A stretch of 64,000 nt of DNA from Choanephora cucurbitarum (GCA_025331435.1 JAIWNI010000058.1:123979-187978); one strand, 5' to 3'; shown: positions 46,782-59,670, counted from the first letter of the stretch. The notes: a model not told the origin generated them from the letters alone. Translations and numbers: made by a program.

Positions 46782-48096
46782 ATGACTAAGCTATCTTTTG
46801 GTAAAGCATTTCGCCAAGAATTCGGCCTTGAGCCTGAATATGTACCCATAAATCATGGCTCATATGGCCTGTATCCTAATAGTATCAAGGAGTTATATTA
46901 TAAATATCAAGACGAGGCTGAAAAGCATCCTGACCGGTGGAATCGTTTTGAGAGACACCATCTTATCAAAGAGAGTAGAGAGAGTCTTGCTCAATTGATC
47001 AAGTGTGATGCAGATGATGTTGTTTTTGTACAAAATGCTTCGCAAGCTGCGAATACTATTCTTCGAAGTTTTCCTTTCAAAGAGGGCGACAAGATTCTTT
47101 ATGTAAGCTATTAAATGCTTTTTTGTGTGAAAAAAAACAAGAAGTAAAAAAGTAGATGGCTAATCATTTGATTTGTTTCTTCTTTAGTATCGTACTGTAT
47201 ATGTCACGCTTGATAAGACCCTTGAATTCTTACGTGATCACTACAAAGTACAGCCAATCTGCATAGATCTTCATTATCCGCTTGAAGATTCAGAAGTGAT
47301 TGAACTAACCAAAGAGAAGATCAAGCAAGAACATGCCAAGGAAGGAGAGCCTAAAATTCGTATGGCTATTATCGATGTGCTTTCGTCGCTTCCTGCTGCT
47401 CGTTTGCCTTATGAGGCACTCACAAGAATTGTTCAGGAACATGGTATTCTTGCTATGTTAGATGGTGCTCATGCTGTTGGCCAAGTTGAATTAAACATGA
47501 AAGAACTAGACCCTGACTTCCTCTTCTCTAACTGCCACAAATGGCTGTATACGCCTCGTGGATGTGCATTTTTGTATGTGCCCAAACGGAATCAAGGTGT
47601 TGTTCATCCTACTACCATTGCGGCTCCCTATCAATTCCACGACGATCCTGCTGATTATTCCAGCTTTCTCAGCGAATTTGCTCCACCTACTATAGATGCA
47701 TCCCCTTACATTTGTGTCAAGGCTGCAATAGAATACCGCAAATCTATAGGTGGTGAGGCAGCTATTAATGCTTATTGCCACAATATAGCGGTAAAAGGAG
47801 GTGAACTGGTTGCTAAAAAGCTAGGTACATCTGTCATGGAGAATTCAACCAAGACATTGACCGCTAATATGGTCAATATTGAGTTACCTCATTTCAAGAC
47901 AAGTAAATCAGATAGTGAAGTACAAGCTTTCTTTATGAAGAACAGTATCTATGAACATCATATTGTATTCCCTGTCTACAAAAACAACAACAAGTGGTGG
48001 GTAAGACTTTGTGGACAAATCTATGTTGATCTTGACGATTTTGATTATGCTGCTAATGCATTGACAGCCTTGATTAATGAAATAAACGAAGATTAA
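46782..48096 (+). CDS. PLP-dependent class V aminotransferase / cysteine desulfurase-like protein
   Basis: Two exons, 46782-47102 and 47188-48096, give 409 residues. It begins FGKAFRQEFGLEPEYVPINH followed by GSYGLYP, the class V entry motif. Cofactor-binding residues are seen in VVFVQNASQAANTILRSF and in MLDGAHAVGQVELNMKELDP. The Schiff-base Lys is in SNCHKWLYTPRGCAFLYV. The C-terminal small domain ends NNKWWVRLCGQIYVDLDDFD. The family contains isopenicillin N epimerase-like, LolT-like and ergothioneine C-S lyase-like enzymes. The present sequence fits that broad group, and the substrate cannot be assigned. No mitochondrial presequence is seen, so it is likely cytosolic and not the Nfs1 desulfurase. 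Confidence 0.88.
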
Positions 48097-48196
48097 AGTA
48101 TTATACTACATTTTTTTTTATTTCTTCTTTACAAACTTAAAGGAGGGAGGAGGAAAAATAATGATATGGTGAGCCCAATAAGCTGGAAAATGAACC

Positions 48197-49041
48197 TTAA
48201 TCAATCAATCTCTTTCTCTTAAAGAAGCGACGTAAGTACAAGACTTGCCAAGTACCAAGACTGAAGAGAGTGGCTAACGAAAGAATGCTAAACCATTTAA
48301 CACGCTCATTTGTAGATTCTAAAAAATTGTTCAATAAGCCTGTTATTCTTCATTCCTTTTCGTTTTACTTACCATTGGTATCTCTCAATCTAGCTTCACG
48401 GCGCTTTAAATAGTTCATTTCATCAACAATTTCCTTAACAACAGTTTCTAATTTGCGAAGTTCAAGTTCTAAAGGATTGAGCTTCTCGGCATTAGCCATC
48501 TTTTGGAAGTCAGTGGCTTCAGCACCAACACTGAATTGCAATTCAATAGTACGCTTATATTGAGGACCTTCCTTAAAACCTAATAAATCCATAAAACCAT
48601 TAGACTAGACTGTCCTCTTCTTTTCTGCTTTGATGTATCTACTTGCCCTCATCAAGAATGTTAGTGAAACAAACCATGACATCACCATCGTTGTTTGTGT
48701 TAAAAGCATTTCGAAGTTCACCGTTAACATTGCTCTTCTTGGTATAAACATTACGGTTTTCAGCATCATCCAAAATCTAAGCAATTCCAAAGTGTATATC
48801 AGTCATCTGTTGACTCTATTAGCTTGAAGCCGAGAATTACCTCAAGTTCGACGCGTTGGTTGAAACCTTCACCGACGTTCACAGTAGCAAGAACAAGTGT
48901 GTCTTTTGCAACATATTGTGCAAGACATTTAGTGCCTTCAAAAACACGATCTTTAGTGACGGCAGGTAAGTCAAATTTGATAGCATTGGCAGTAGCCATA
49001 AGGCCTGAGAGGGCCAATGCAGCGAAAAAAGATGGCCTCAT
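48197..49041 (-). CDS. p24/emp24 family cargo receptor (Erv25/TMED10-like)
   Basis: Four exons: 49041-48841, 48776-48647, 48579-48373 and 48318-48197, giving 219 residues. A signal peptide ([16 protein letters not shown]) leads to a GOLD domain: [29 protein letters not shown] and [20 protein letters not shown], with the conserved Cys pair. A coiled-coil region follows ([39 protein letters not shown]), then one membrane helix ([20 protein letters not shown]) and a cytosolic tail [11 protein letters not shown] with the FF motif for COPII/COPI coats. Intron 2 has a GC donor (GCAAGT) instead of GT. The p24 proteins cycle between ER and Golgi and select GPI-anchored cargo. Confidence 0.92.
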
Positions 49042-49208
49042 GTTAACGAGTTGGTTTAAGTAAAAGAAAATTAGATTAAACTAATTTTTGTTCCTTTTTT
49101 CTACCTCTCTTTTGCGTGCGGCATTCTTATTGACTGAAAAATACGGGGTTTCAACAGGCAATTGATTTCATTTCACCTTCTCTTTTCAAGAGTTTTTTTT
49201 TATGCAAT

Positions 49209-49855
49209 ATGTCGCTTTTTGTAACAGTGGGCTCAACAGGGTTTGATGGTCTTATTCAGCAAACAACCTCAAGAGAATTCATTCTGTCTGCAGTAAAAAA
49301 TGGATTTAAAAGAATACAGTTTCAATATGGTGCCTCTGAGCCTATTTTTATCCATAATTTGCAAGCATACGATGGTCCACCATTGGATATAGATGGCTAC
49401 AAGTATAAGAATTCTATTACTGAAGATATGAATAAAGCAGATGTTATTATCAGTCATGCTGGTAAGGTTGCTCTGGTTTTTTTTTGATACGTTCAGAGGT
49501 TAATTGAGCCTGATTTTTTTCTTCTTCTTTTAGGCTCAGGCACTATATTGCAAGCTTTGAGATTGAACAATAAAAAAATCATTGTGGTCATCAATTCATC
49601 GTTAATGGACAACCATCAATGTGAACTTGCAAACGCCATGGCAACTGAGGGATATGTCGTCTGTAATGAACTTAGGTAACTATACTAGCCAGTCAAAATT
49701 TAATATGCATGCCATATATTCATATTGATATACAATTTAGTGAGCTAACGGATACCATCAAGACTATCCATCAAATCGATCTGAAACCTTTTCCAAAACC
49801 TAATCCACAGATATTTGCCTCAATTGTCAACGAACAAATGGGTTTCCCTCTGTAA
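49209..49855 (+). CDS. ALG13: UDP-N-acetylglucosamine transferase catalytic subunit Alg13
   Basis: Three exons, 49209-49461, about 49534-49675 and 49739-49855, give about 170 residues. It begins [18 protein letters not shown] and has [10 protein letters not shown], then [20 protein letters not shown], the conserved GT28 C-terminal signature, and [20 protein letters not shown]. Length and motifs fit Alg13, which joins Alg14 on the ER membrane to add the second GlcNAc to the dolichol-linked oligosaccharide. The end VNEQMGFPL is typical. The Mid1 start follows only 77 bases after the stop on the same strand. Confidence 0.9.
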
Positions 49856-49931
49856 GCATAATAAAATATCATTAGTTGGCTGTATCTTTTTTTTTTCTAT
49901 TTTTTCGTTTTTTCTTAAAAAAGAAAACTTC

Positions 49932-51506
49932 ATGATTCTACAGTACACTATTCTATTCATAGCTGTGCTCTTTCAATATGCATATACTCAATCTACAACA
50001 CCGATAAGCAACAACCAGATACTCTCTTCGAGTGTCTCGGCGAACACATACCAATACTTTTATTTTACCATTCCCTCAACCACTCAGCTCTTTCGTAAGC
50101 GAGATTACCCTCCTATTCATCTCACTGTATCCACTTGCAGTCAACCTCAATCATCATCTAGCCAATCTATACCACCTGTGTCTATTTATCTATCTACCTC
50201 TAGTGCAAATACTTTGCCCGGCCCTGGCAACGGCATCACTGTAGACAATTCCTTGAATGGCTTAACGTCTTGGACTAGTGATGGCACTTCATCACAGCTT
50301 TGGATCGCTGTAGGGGGTCCTTCTTTAGAAAATGCATCAGGCAATTGGACCTTTGAGATAGGCGCATCAATCAATAGTAAGTATAGTCTAAGGAGCACTG
50401 CATCTGTAGTCTAACTTCATGGCCATTTAGATCCTTTGCATGTTGTTTATCAAAATGAAGATCGAGCAGATAACAGCAGCATACCTTATCTCATTCTAGA
50501 TGACACAGACAGAAACAATGCCTTGTTTTTGTCCAGTCCGTTCTCTGGATCTGCACCAAACGCTTCTATCCTGATTGCAAGCAATTTGCCTTCAGACTTA
50601 ACTTACTCCCTTTGTGCAGCCAAACTCAATGCAGCCACAAATTACTCTGTCAACACTACAACCACAATGCGTGGCTCAACAAACTCATCAAAATTTCAAT
50701 TCATGGTGTCCAACCTGTCACAGGATACAATCTATACCGCTTATATGACACAGACAGTCAATGGTATTACAGGCATGACAACACCTATCCGCATGTCTAC
50801 CAAATCAGATGCTAATTGTCGTATCATCTATGACCTACCATTTTGTGATCAAGTGGCTTATAGCGTACCTGTCAACCCAAGCACATTTGGCACTGAAAAT
50901 ATTTGGGATGTTGCCAACCAGTATGATGCACAGGCACTTGAGAAATTTGAGCCTTTCTCAGTAGCTCTCTCACAGTTCAATTGTGAGACTACACAGTACT
51001 CACTTGTTCGAAACTGTACTGATTGTTACCGCGATTACAAGACCTGGTTATGTTCTGTTACTATTCCTCGTTGCACAGATTCCTCTTCAACAGCTGATTT
51101 GACACAGGGTACTGATGATGTAGTTGCCGCACCTGCTCTTCGGGATACATCAATAAATGCATCACGTAATTCCTGGATAGATGAGACAATGGCCCCAGGG
51201 GAATGGACTGAACTCTTACCTTGCATTGATCTATGCTACCATGTTGTACAGAGTTGCCCTCCCTTCTTGAATTTCCGATGCCCTACTGGTGACTTGCGCT
51301 CGGTACAGTACGGTTATTGGCAACAGGGATTGGGGACGGCTAATGGAACCACATATCGTTTTGACATCAATAATCCAACATGTAACCGAATGGGCGTGTC
51401 TCCACAGCAACTGGTAATCAGTGCTGCTCTCAAAATGGCACCTACAATGACTATCGCAATTTGTACCTCTTTGAGTCTACTATTTATTATTTATGATGTT
51501 TTATAA
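49932..51506 (+). CDS. MID1: Stretch-activated calcium channel subunit Mid1
   Basis: Two exons, 49932-50376 and 50431-51506, give 506 residues. A signal peptide (LQYTILFIAVLFQYAYT) is followed by a Ser/Thr-rich region with many N-glycosylation sites. The Cys-rich C-terminal half, typical of Mid1, has IYDLPFCDQVAYSVPVN, VRNCTDCYRDYKTWLCSVTI, PRCTD, LLPCIDLCYHVVQSCPPFLN and FRCP. It ends with a hydrophobic segment (TIAICTSLSLLFIIY), which may be a membrane or GPI-attachment signal. Mid1 associates with Cch1 in the plasma membrane for stress-induced calcium uptake. Family identity rests on the Cys spacing and PCIDLC motif. Confidence 0.9.
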
Positions 51507-51537
51507 ACTATATATTCTATTATCTGTCCATTCCAAT

Positions 51538-54196
51538 CTAAAATTGCTCGAGACATGTAGACATAATACTCAAATTCTCTATCACATCCTGTACAGTGGG
51601 CACATGCCAGAAAGCCTGTGTCTTTTGTCCCTCTGAGCCAACAATAATAGAGAATTTTTGGTAATCATTCAAGTCAACTGATTTTCGAAGAATCTTAAAC
51701 ATGTCTTCATCAGTACGATCATCGCCACAGCACATGACAAAATCAAAAGATGTGTCAGCCGTAGCAATCAGCCGCTTCAAAATTTCACCTTTGTTGACCA
51801 ATGTGGGTCGTACTTCTAGATTCTTTTTGCCTACAAGTACTTCGACTGGTAACTTGCTTAGAATAGCCTGTTCTAAATGGTTTTGACATTCTTTAGCCTG
51901 AAAGGCACCATATTCAGGATCAGCCAAACGATAATGCCAAGTGAGAGCGCATCTCTTGTGCTCAATAAAGCTGCCTGTAGTACGCTCTGTATAATAAGTG
52001 AAGATCTCTAATACATCGTTCTTCCATCCCATATCCAGATGTTCTGTCAGATTGATCCATTTCTTGCTACCTGGATAGCGCATAAAAGAACCATGTTCTG
52101 CACTCATACCCAACTGGTCAATATGGCCCAGCCAATTGGTCAATGTGTTTTCGTCTCGACCAGAAATAATCCATACTTCATTCTGAGGATCTTGGCATAG
52201 CTTTTCGAGATAGATTAACATGTCTTCAGGCGGTGTAGCTGCCATAGGCGTCTTTTTGATAGGAGTCAATGTACCCTATATGTTACTGGTAAGTTACTTG
52301 CTCTGGATGTTTCCATCGACTTACGTCATAGTCAAAGCATAGCAGTCGTTTTTTTGAGTAGCGATATCGATCGAGAAGATAATTACTCTCTAATCTTGGC
52401 GTGTTCTTGCTCTGTTCTGTCAGAATATATGTATGTAACAACGTACGAACAAAAGAATGGGCCCAGAATGAAGTTGTGTTTGATTTGACATGTGCCAATA
52501 GTTGCTATCATTTTTTTTCTTTAAGAATCAAATGCTATCAAACAAAAAAGGTTTTGACAAAACTCATCTTACCATATGTCTTGTTTGCTTCTCTTCTTCG
52601 GGCATAGATAATGCTTCATTGATTGCTCTTGCTACACCTGTATAGTCCCAAGGGTTGACAAGTAAGGCAGAGCTCATAGAGCCAGCTGTACCTGTTAATT
52701 CAGAGACAATCAAGGAGCCATGTTTTTCTTGTTGACACATCACATACTCTAAACTCGTGGTGTTCATACCATCTCTGACAGCAGTGATCAAGGCCGCATC
52801 CGCAGTTGAGAGCAAGGCATAGTATTCATCCCATTGGATTTGGTGATGATAATGATGAACAGGCAAATGCTCCAATGAACCATAGTTTCCGTTAATATGA
52901 GCCACCATCTCAGATACTTTGTTTTCATTCTTGGAGTAATCGCCATTAGGTGTGACATCTGTCACTTGAATCAATACCACCTTATTCTGCCATTCAGGAT
53001 AATCAAGTAAGAATTTTTCAAATGCAGCCAGTTTCTGCAATACGCCTTGAACAAGATCAATCTTATCTCGTGCTACCAAAATTTTCTTATCCGAGTACAT
53101 CTCTTCGATTGCTTTGATTTTGGGCACTACATCTGCACTTTTTCGCAGCGAATCAACTGCTTCTACATCAATACCTATTGGAAAGGTGCCCACATGACAG
53201 AAATGCCCTTCATATTCCACGCCTTCAGGTGTGGATTCATAACCCAATACACGAGTGGATGTTGAGATAAAATGTCTCGAATTGGCATAAGTCTAATGTA
53301 TTTTAGTTTCGTTGTATGATTGTTGAGTAATGAAGCATTACCTGGAATCCAACTAGATTAGCAGCCAGCATACCCTTTAGGATTTCTTGTCGCTCTAATT
53401 ATTGTTATCATCAGTCCAACTATCCATGGCGTTTCTCCTGTATGTCACACCTTACTTGGTAAGCACCGGAAAATCTCTGAACTAGGGAAAGGAGAGTGCA
53501 CAAATAATCCTATATGGGCCTTCGGTAGCTTAGCACGCACCATGCTAGGCACAAGAAGCAAATGGTAATCATGAATCCAGATAATATCGCCTGGCTGATA
53601 ATGTTCCACTACTAGATCTGCGTATTTTTGATTCACAGACTCATAATAGTTCCATTGAGTTTTCTCGATACGGCCATCTGTGGCATCATTCCAAATGACA
53701 TAATTGAATAAAGGCCAGAGTACTATAGTGCATCACATTCAATAGGTCAAAATCAACAACAATACTACAAGACTATCGCTTAGCTTTATCTCTACTTACA
53801 TGTCTTACAATAGCCATAATAATGACCTGCCACACTATCACTATCTAAGAATAGAGGTATGCAATCATGTTCCTGCTTCAACTGTGTCTTGATTGCATTT
53901 TTTTCTCTCTCAGAAAGAGATGAAATCTCTTTCTTTTCAGTATCTTTGTTCTCGAACATCTGCCCTGTCCAGCCGATACATAATGTCTCCCATTCATCTG
54001 TCAAGGATTGCATGCCAGCATACATAGCTGCATGTCCATGGCGAGAAGTAAAAGACCAGTGTAGACGTTCATCTTCTCTAATGTCATGACTTATTTCATA
54101 AGGTATTTGATGAGTGACATGAATAATTCGCCCCTGGGTTCTATCCATGGCTAACAAAGGAAGATATTGCAATTCGCTATTGCCATGTTCATCCAT
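51538..54196 (-). CDS. Second composite trehalose-6-phosphate synthase/phosphatase, intron-rich
   Basis: Six exons can be joined: 54196-53800, 53722-53456, a third near 53395-53343, a fourth of about 53292-52573, a fifth near 52519-52324, and 52275-51538. The GT20 half has IIHVTHQIPYEISHD, LLWPLFNYVIWNDA, IHDYHLLLVPSM and LITAVRDGMNTTSLEYVM. The TPP half has LLCFDYDGTLTPI (joined across intron 5), VWIISGRDE, GMSAEHGSF and CCGDDRTDEDMF. All HAD catalytic residues are kept. In the GT20 half the loop that binds UDP phosphates reads RDKIDLVQGV, where the paralogue at 19825 has RDKLDSTKGV; the Lys is thus replaced by Gln. A likely T6P phosphatase with a regulatory GT20 domain. Confidence 0.92.
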
Positions 54197-57100
54197 AGCT
54201 TATGTTTACGAAGTTGATAAAAAACAAAGTAAAGAAGAAGAAAAAAACGCAGAAAAGGAAAAAGATAGAGCGCTAGGAGTTGTTAAATGACAGTTTTGAA
54301 ACCTCGAATATAACCATTTAACTCCCGACTAACAATTTTCAATCAGTGACTCCAGATGACAGTTTTTCATTTCGAATTAGACAATCTTCAGATAGTGCAA
54401 TAATAAAAAAAAAAGAAGCGTCGTTTTTATTATACTATTACTTATTGTTCCCCTTTGCCCGACTAATGTAATGAATGTAGATCACGTATCTGTCCCAGCG
54501 CCAATTGAACTTGCGAGCACTAAGTCTATAGGAGACCCTTATTTTTTTAATCTTGGTTCCAAACATAATGTTTTAACCTCTCGGCAGGCAAGACAAGAGC
54601 AACTATGAGCAATCATCCTTGGCCGGGATACCGTATAGAGAAGAAATGAAACGACCGAACAAAAAAAAAAGAGAAAGAAAAGGAACAGAAGATACAGCAT
54701 CACAATATATCTTTTATTTCTTTTATAAACCTAGAACTTCTAGTGAAGCTTACTTACCTGTCTGGGGAGTTCATCATCGACATAGCCTCATCTTCTTGAG
54801 GGCAATAGAGTCTGTAAACAGACCACTATGACTTTCCTGTAACGCGTGTACGCGTTATTGATGGCTTTCAGCAATAAAGGCTTAAGCAAACATGTACTGT
54901 TATGTTTGGCTTTTGATAGTTGACTTGAGAATGGCTTCTTTATCTTGACATGAAACATGCATCACTGGAGCTCATCTTGATAAAAAAAAAAGAGGTTTAA
55001 GGAGAGTAAAAGGAATCGCTTTCACAGTGTTTGTTTTTTTTCTTTTAGCCTGGGGGGGACAATTTTTGAAACTCATATAGGCGCCCAAAAAGGACTTTAC
55101 TTGACTAAGTGAAGAATTACATGTTGCCAGATGGCCACATGCAATACCCTTTTGTATCCATAGCTACATGGAATGGTTTTTCTTAATGTCTCGTTAGTTA
55201 TCATGAGGTATGCCAAAATCAAGCCCTTCGCTTTATCGCAACTAATAGCTGTGTTAGATAAGATACTTTGTATTAGAAGTAGGACAAGAACCTTATTGTG
55301 GTCAGGTCAGTGTATGATGTTAGTGTCATATGAGAAGGCGTCTTTGTATTCCAGAAGCACAAATCTGTATTGAGTTTTTATCACATACATTTGAATGAGA
55401 CGATAAGACTTTTAATGGGCCTTGCTCTCTGAAAGAAGCAATATGTTTAGCTAAAGACACTTTTTTTTTGTTATGATTTCTTGTACAAGCAAACAAAATC
55501 CTTATCATTTTTCTTGAGCAATCCCTTTTTTTTCTTTGTTGTATTATTCAGACAATAGGAAACAGTCTACTGATGCAACACAAACAAACGTCAATGTATA
55601 GATGATATGTCTTGCTTGGGTTACCTAACGTGGACAAGGTTTATAACAAACGTGAGTTGGTTTCCTGTTTATCATTTTGTATAATGACAGTATTCATCAA
55701 CGCATACTGTGTTTTTTCTTTTTCTCTTTGTCCGATTGTATTGCTTATGTTGAAGTCGCTTTTATCTCAGACCCAACGTTTGGTTCCCCTAAAGACCAAT
55801 TTACCGACATAAAACCCCTCATTGACTAAAATGAAAAAGCTTCTTTCAACAGAATATGGCTACTTAAAGACATGTTATCTTTGTTTTGACAGAAGAAAGA
55901 ATCAACTGATTTTCCACATACAAACTAATTCGATGATTGTTGTATGAACATTTGCTGTCTCTTTGTTTTGCTATTATGTCATTATAGAGAGCCTAAGTAT
56001 TGAACCAAATAAAATACCGTAGCTTGCTCTCGTTTCTCCATACATTCTAGTCATCAATTTGGTTTTCGTTCTTGTCAAGACAAGATAAGAGTTGTTGAAT
56101 TTTCGTCAGTATGGTGCAGATCAGGTCACACAAACAAACACTTTTCTCTTTCTAGATTTTCCGACTATAAGCCCACCCTAGAGGTGATCAAGCCATTTTG
56201 ACAAACAGATAAAGAGTCATATTCAATCTAAAAAAGACTGTAGTCTATTTCGTAAGGCTTGGCTTTGGTAGTGAAGCCAAGATATTTTTTAAAGAAAAAA
56301 TCCAATGATTTCGAATATGCCGGGAAACTCATTCTTTTGAACATCTCCTGAAATTATTTACATTTCGAGCATGAGGTGCTTTCATAAACCAAAAAAAAAA
56401 AAGCGCCTTCAGGTTGAGAATGACTTTGGCAATCTTCAAGGATCATGAGTAGTGAGTGACATTAGTCCCAAACGAAGAGTCTTTTCTAGATTACTTTGTG
56501 TTGAAGAGGATTTTTGAGTTGCATTCTATTGTGTGGAGAGAGATTGGCATCGGAGTTGATGTTAGTGGAAGAAGGCTGGAGAAATGAGATGTATTGCCCG
56601 TACTGACTAATACAAAAAAAAATGTATTGTCCGTATTGAATAGTGCTGAGTCATCAATGGCTTTGAGTCATTGATTCCTATTTGTGGATAAAGAGGTTTG
56701 GTCATCCTTCAAAACTATTGGTTTCTAAAGATGTTGCCCTTGTGAAAATGTTGAATGGTGCTGTTCTGTGCGGCCTTTGTAAAGGTGTCACGGGAATTGA
56801 AATTGGAACCATAGTTGTTTTGTTGAAGCATGTTGAGTCTTGTTGTTGTTGTTGCTGCAATTGTAGCATAACCAACTATTGCTACAAGTCAATAAGCAGA
56901 TTTCTTTAAAGTGTTAGTATACGTTTCTTTTTTTTTGCAGCTTATTGCATTATAGCCAAAAGCAATTTGAGATGGCTAACCTTTTATCTTTTAAAGAGCC
57001 CTGTTTTTTAATTTAGTTAGTTTATCACACATTTGTAAAGTTTCATTCAGTATGTGATCAACTGTTTCAATCAGTGCATAAACAAAGTTCTTAATGATTG

Positions 57101-57225
57101 ATCTGACCTTGCACAAGAAGACAATTTCCTTTTTAGTTAAAGTAGAGTAAAGTAAAGCAGAGAAAAAATCGACTGATTAATAACAAGATAAAGGAGAGGT
57201 TTCTAGTACACTTTATTTTGGTAAA
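54197..57225. other. Long intergenic region, no gene seen
   Basis: About 3 kb of AT-rich DNA. Short frames exist but none has protein-like composition or recognisable motifs. No tRNA, snRNA or transposon end was found. It contains the upstream region of the second TPS/TPP gene and the 3' flank of the ubiquitin-AN1 gene. Confidence 0.45.
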
Positions 57226-58017
<792 letters not shown>

Positions 58018-58075
58018 TTAGAAAAGCCAAATTGAATGATGTTATTCATCCATCGACTGAACCAATCAGAATACG

Positions 58076-58089
58076 TTACAGTGCGTCCA
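58076..58089 (+). repeat. Tc1/mariner-like terminal motif, copy 1
   Basis: TTACAGTGCGTCCA, followed shortly by TTTGGACA. CAGTG starts right after a TA dinucleotide, the target site of Tc1/mariner elements. A second copy lies at 58594-58607 in the same orientation. No inverted partner was found, so this is likely a solo element end. Confidence 0.5.
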
Positions 58090-58593
58090 CCCTTATTTGG
58101 ACACTTTTTTGTAAAGACTGGTCGGAATTTAGAACTCAATTGCTCCACAAAAGTGAGCCCTAATGCCGTATGTATCTTCCGTTACTAAATATAAAATGTA
58201 CTTTTATTTTCTTCTAAACAAACATAAGTAACTATGAAATTCTCTTTGACACAAAACTGAGATTTGCTGCTAATAAATTTGTCATAGCAACTTATTAGTT
58301 ATTGGCTTAGTCGCTTTTTTCTATAATAATCTAAGGAGGTTAATCCAAAAAAGAAAAAGAGAATGCCAATTGGCTTTCAATTAAATTGCGCGTTAATTTT
58401 TCGAGACATTTGTAACAAATCAAGAAGGAAAAAGAAAGCGTTTAATTTTTATTTTTACTGCGAAATTTGATATAAATCTTGACAGTGACGTGATATAGTT
58501 TCAAAATAGGGAGCTTGATTTTATTGGTGAAAGTGCATGCATACATTTTGCTTACTCATTATCCAGGAGTTCCATATTTGGGAATGTTTTAAT

Positions 58594-58607
58594 TTACAGT
58601 GCGTCCA
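58594..58607 (+). repeat. Tc1/mariner-like terminal motif, copy 2
   Basis: The same TTACAGTGCGTCCA motif as at 58076, followed by TTTGGACA inside the left arm of the large inverted repeat. It sits 17 bases outside that arm. The right arm lacks the matching outer end. Confidence 0.5.
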
Positions 58608-58624
58608 ATTGGTCGTTTTTTAGC

Positions 58625-58992
58625 TCCATTTGGACAACTTTTCGAACTTCATTTGGTTGATTTTTTGAAAAATCAAACAGCCAACAATAGAAACAGAAAT
58701 ATGAAAATGCCTTGCTTATGTATACAACTTTGATGGCTAAACCACATCGATAAGCAATCATCGTTCAAAATCTAAATTAAGAATTATGCTTCCTAGCTGA
58801 TTAGTTCTTGCCCTTCCAAGGCCATCCAGCTCACTCAGTGACATGGCGCTTCTTTTTCTTCTGCCTGCCTGGTGATATATACCTGTGATATCCTCTTTAC
58901 ACTCACTCACTCCTCCTCCTCCTCCTCCTCCTCCTCCTCCTCCAGCGGAGTTTCTTCTTAAGTTCTTCTCTATTGAACAAGATCGAACAAAC
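58625..58992 (+). repeat. Left arm of a 368-bp inverted repeat
   Basis: The sequence 58625-58992 is the reverse complement of 59303-59670, with no difference seen by eye, including an 11-codon GGA/TCC microsatellite. The coordinates mirror exactly (the sum is always 118295). The outer end begins TCCATTTGGACAAC, next to a Tc1/mariner-like motif. The arm holds a frame (minus strand) with a poly-Gly run. Confidence 0.9.
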
Positions 58993-59302
58993 ACTCGAAT
59001 GAAAAATAACTTGATCTTGACAGAATCTGTGTTTGTTGACCTGTGCAAAAGGCGAAAGAGGGTAGGCTAGATAGACAGTCTGGTTGTTCGTGGAACAGGT
59101 CAAAGGCAAAAAGAGCATCTGGGGAGGGGGGGCAAGCTCGTACAGATGGGATACCGCAAGGGAGCGAAGCCGCTTGGGCAACTTTGGTAACCATCGATGT
59201 CACCACTCGAACGACATGCTAGAGTTTTGAGAGGAATAATGAATTTACAATGGTAACTCGACCTCGTGTATTGGTAGTTGGTCGCCTTTGTAAATATCGC
59301 AG

Positions 59303-59670
59303 GTTTGTTCGATCTTGTTCAATAGAGAAGAACTTAAGAAGAAACTCCGCTGGAGGAGGAGGAGGAGGAGGAGGAGGAGGAGGAGTGAGTGAGTGTAAAG
59401 AGGATATCACAGGTATATATCACCAGGCAGGCAGAAGAAAAAGAAGCGCCATGTCACTGAGTGAGCTGGATGGCCTTGGAAGGGCAAGAACTAATCAGCT
59501 AGGAAGCATAATTCTTAATTTAGATTTTGAACGATGATTGCTTATCGATGTGGTTTAGCCATCAAAGTTGTATACATAAGCAAGGCATTTTCATATTTCT
59601 GTTTCTATTGTTGGCTGTTTGATTTTTCAAAAAATCAACCAAATGAAGTTCGAAAAGTTGTCCAAATGGA
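59303..59670 (-). repeat. Right arm of the 368-bp inverted repeat
   Basis: Reverse complement of the left arm at 58625-58992, separated from it by a unique 310-bp spacer (58993-59302). The mirrored open frame reads SCSIEKNLRRNSAG, a run of Gly, then VSECKEDITGIYHQAG and ends NLDFER. The outer boundary at 59670 is sharp. Confidence 0.9.

Noticed and set aside
54619..54831. 70-residue frame in the 54-57 kb spacer
   Set aside because: Low-complexity Lys/Arg start from a poly-A tract and no conserved sequence.
58903..59181. Arg-run reading frame in the inverted repeat
   Set aside because: The GGA repeat translates as poly-Arg, poly-Gly or poly-Pro in different frames; none has independent support.
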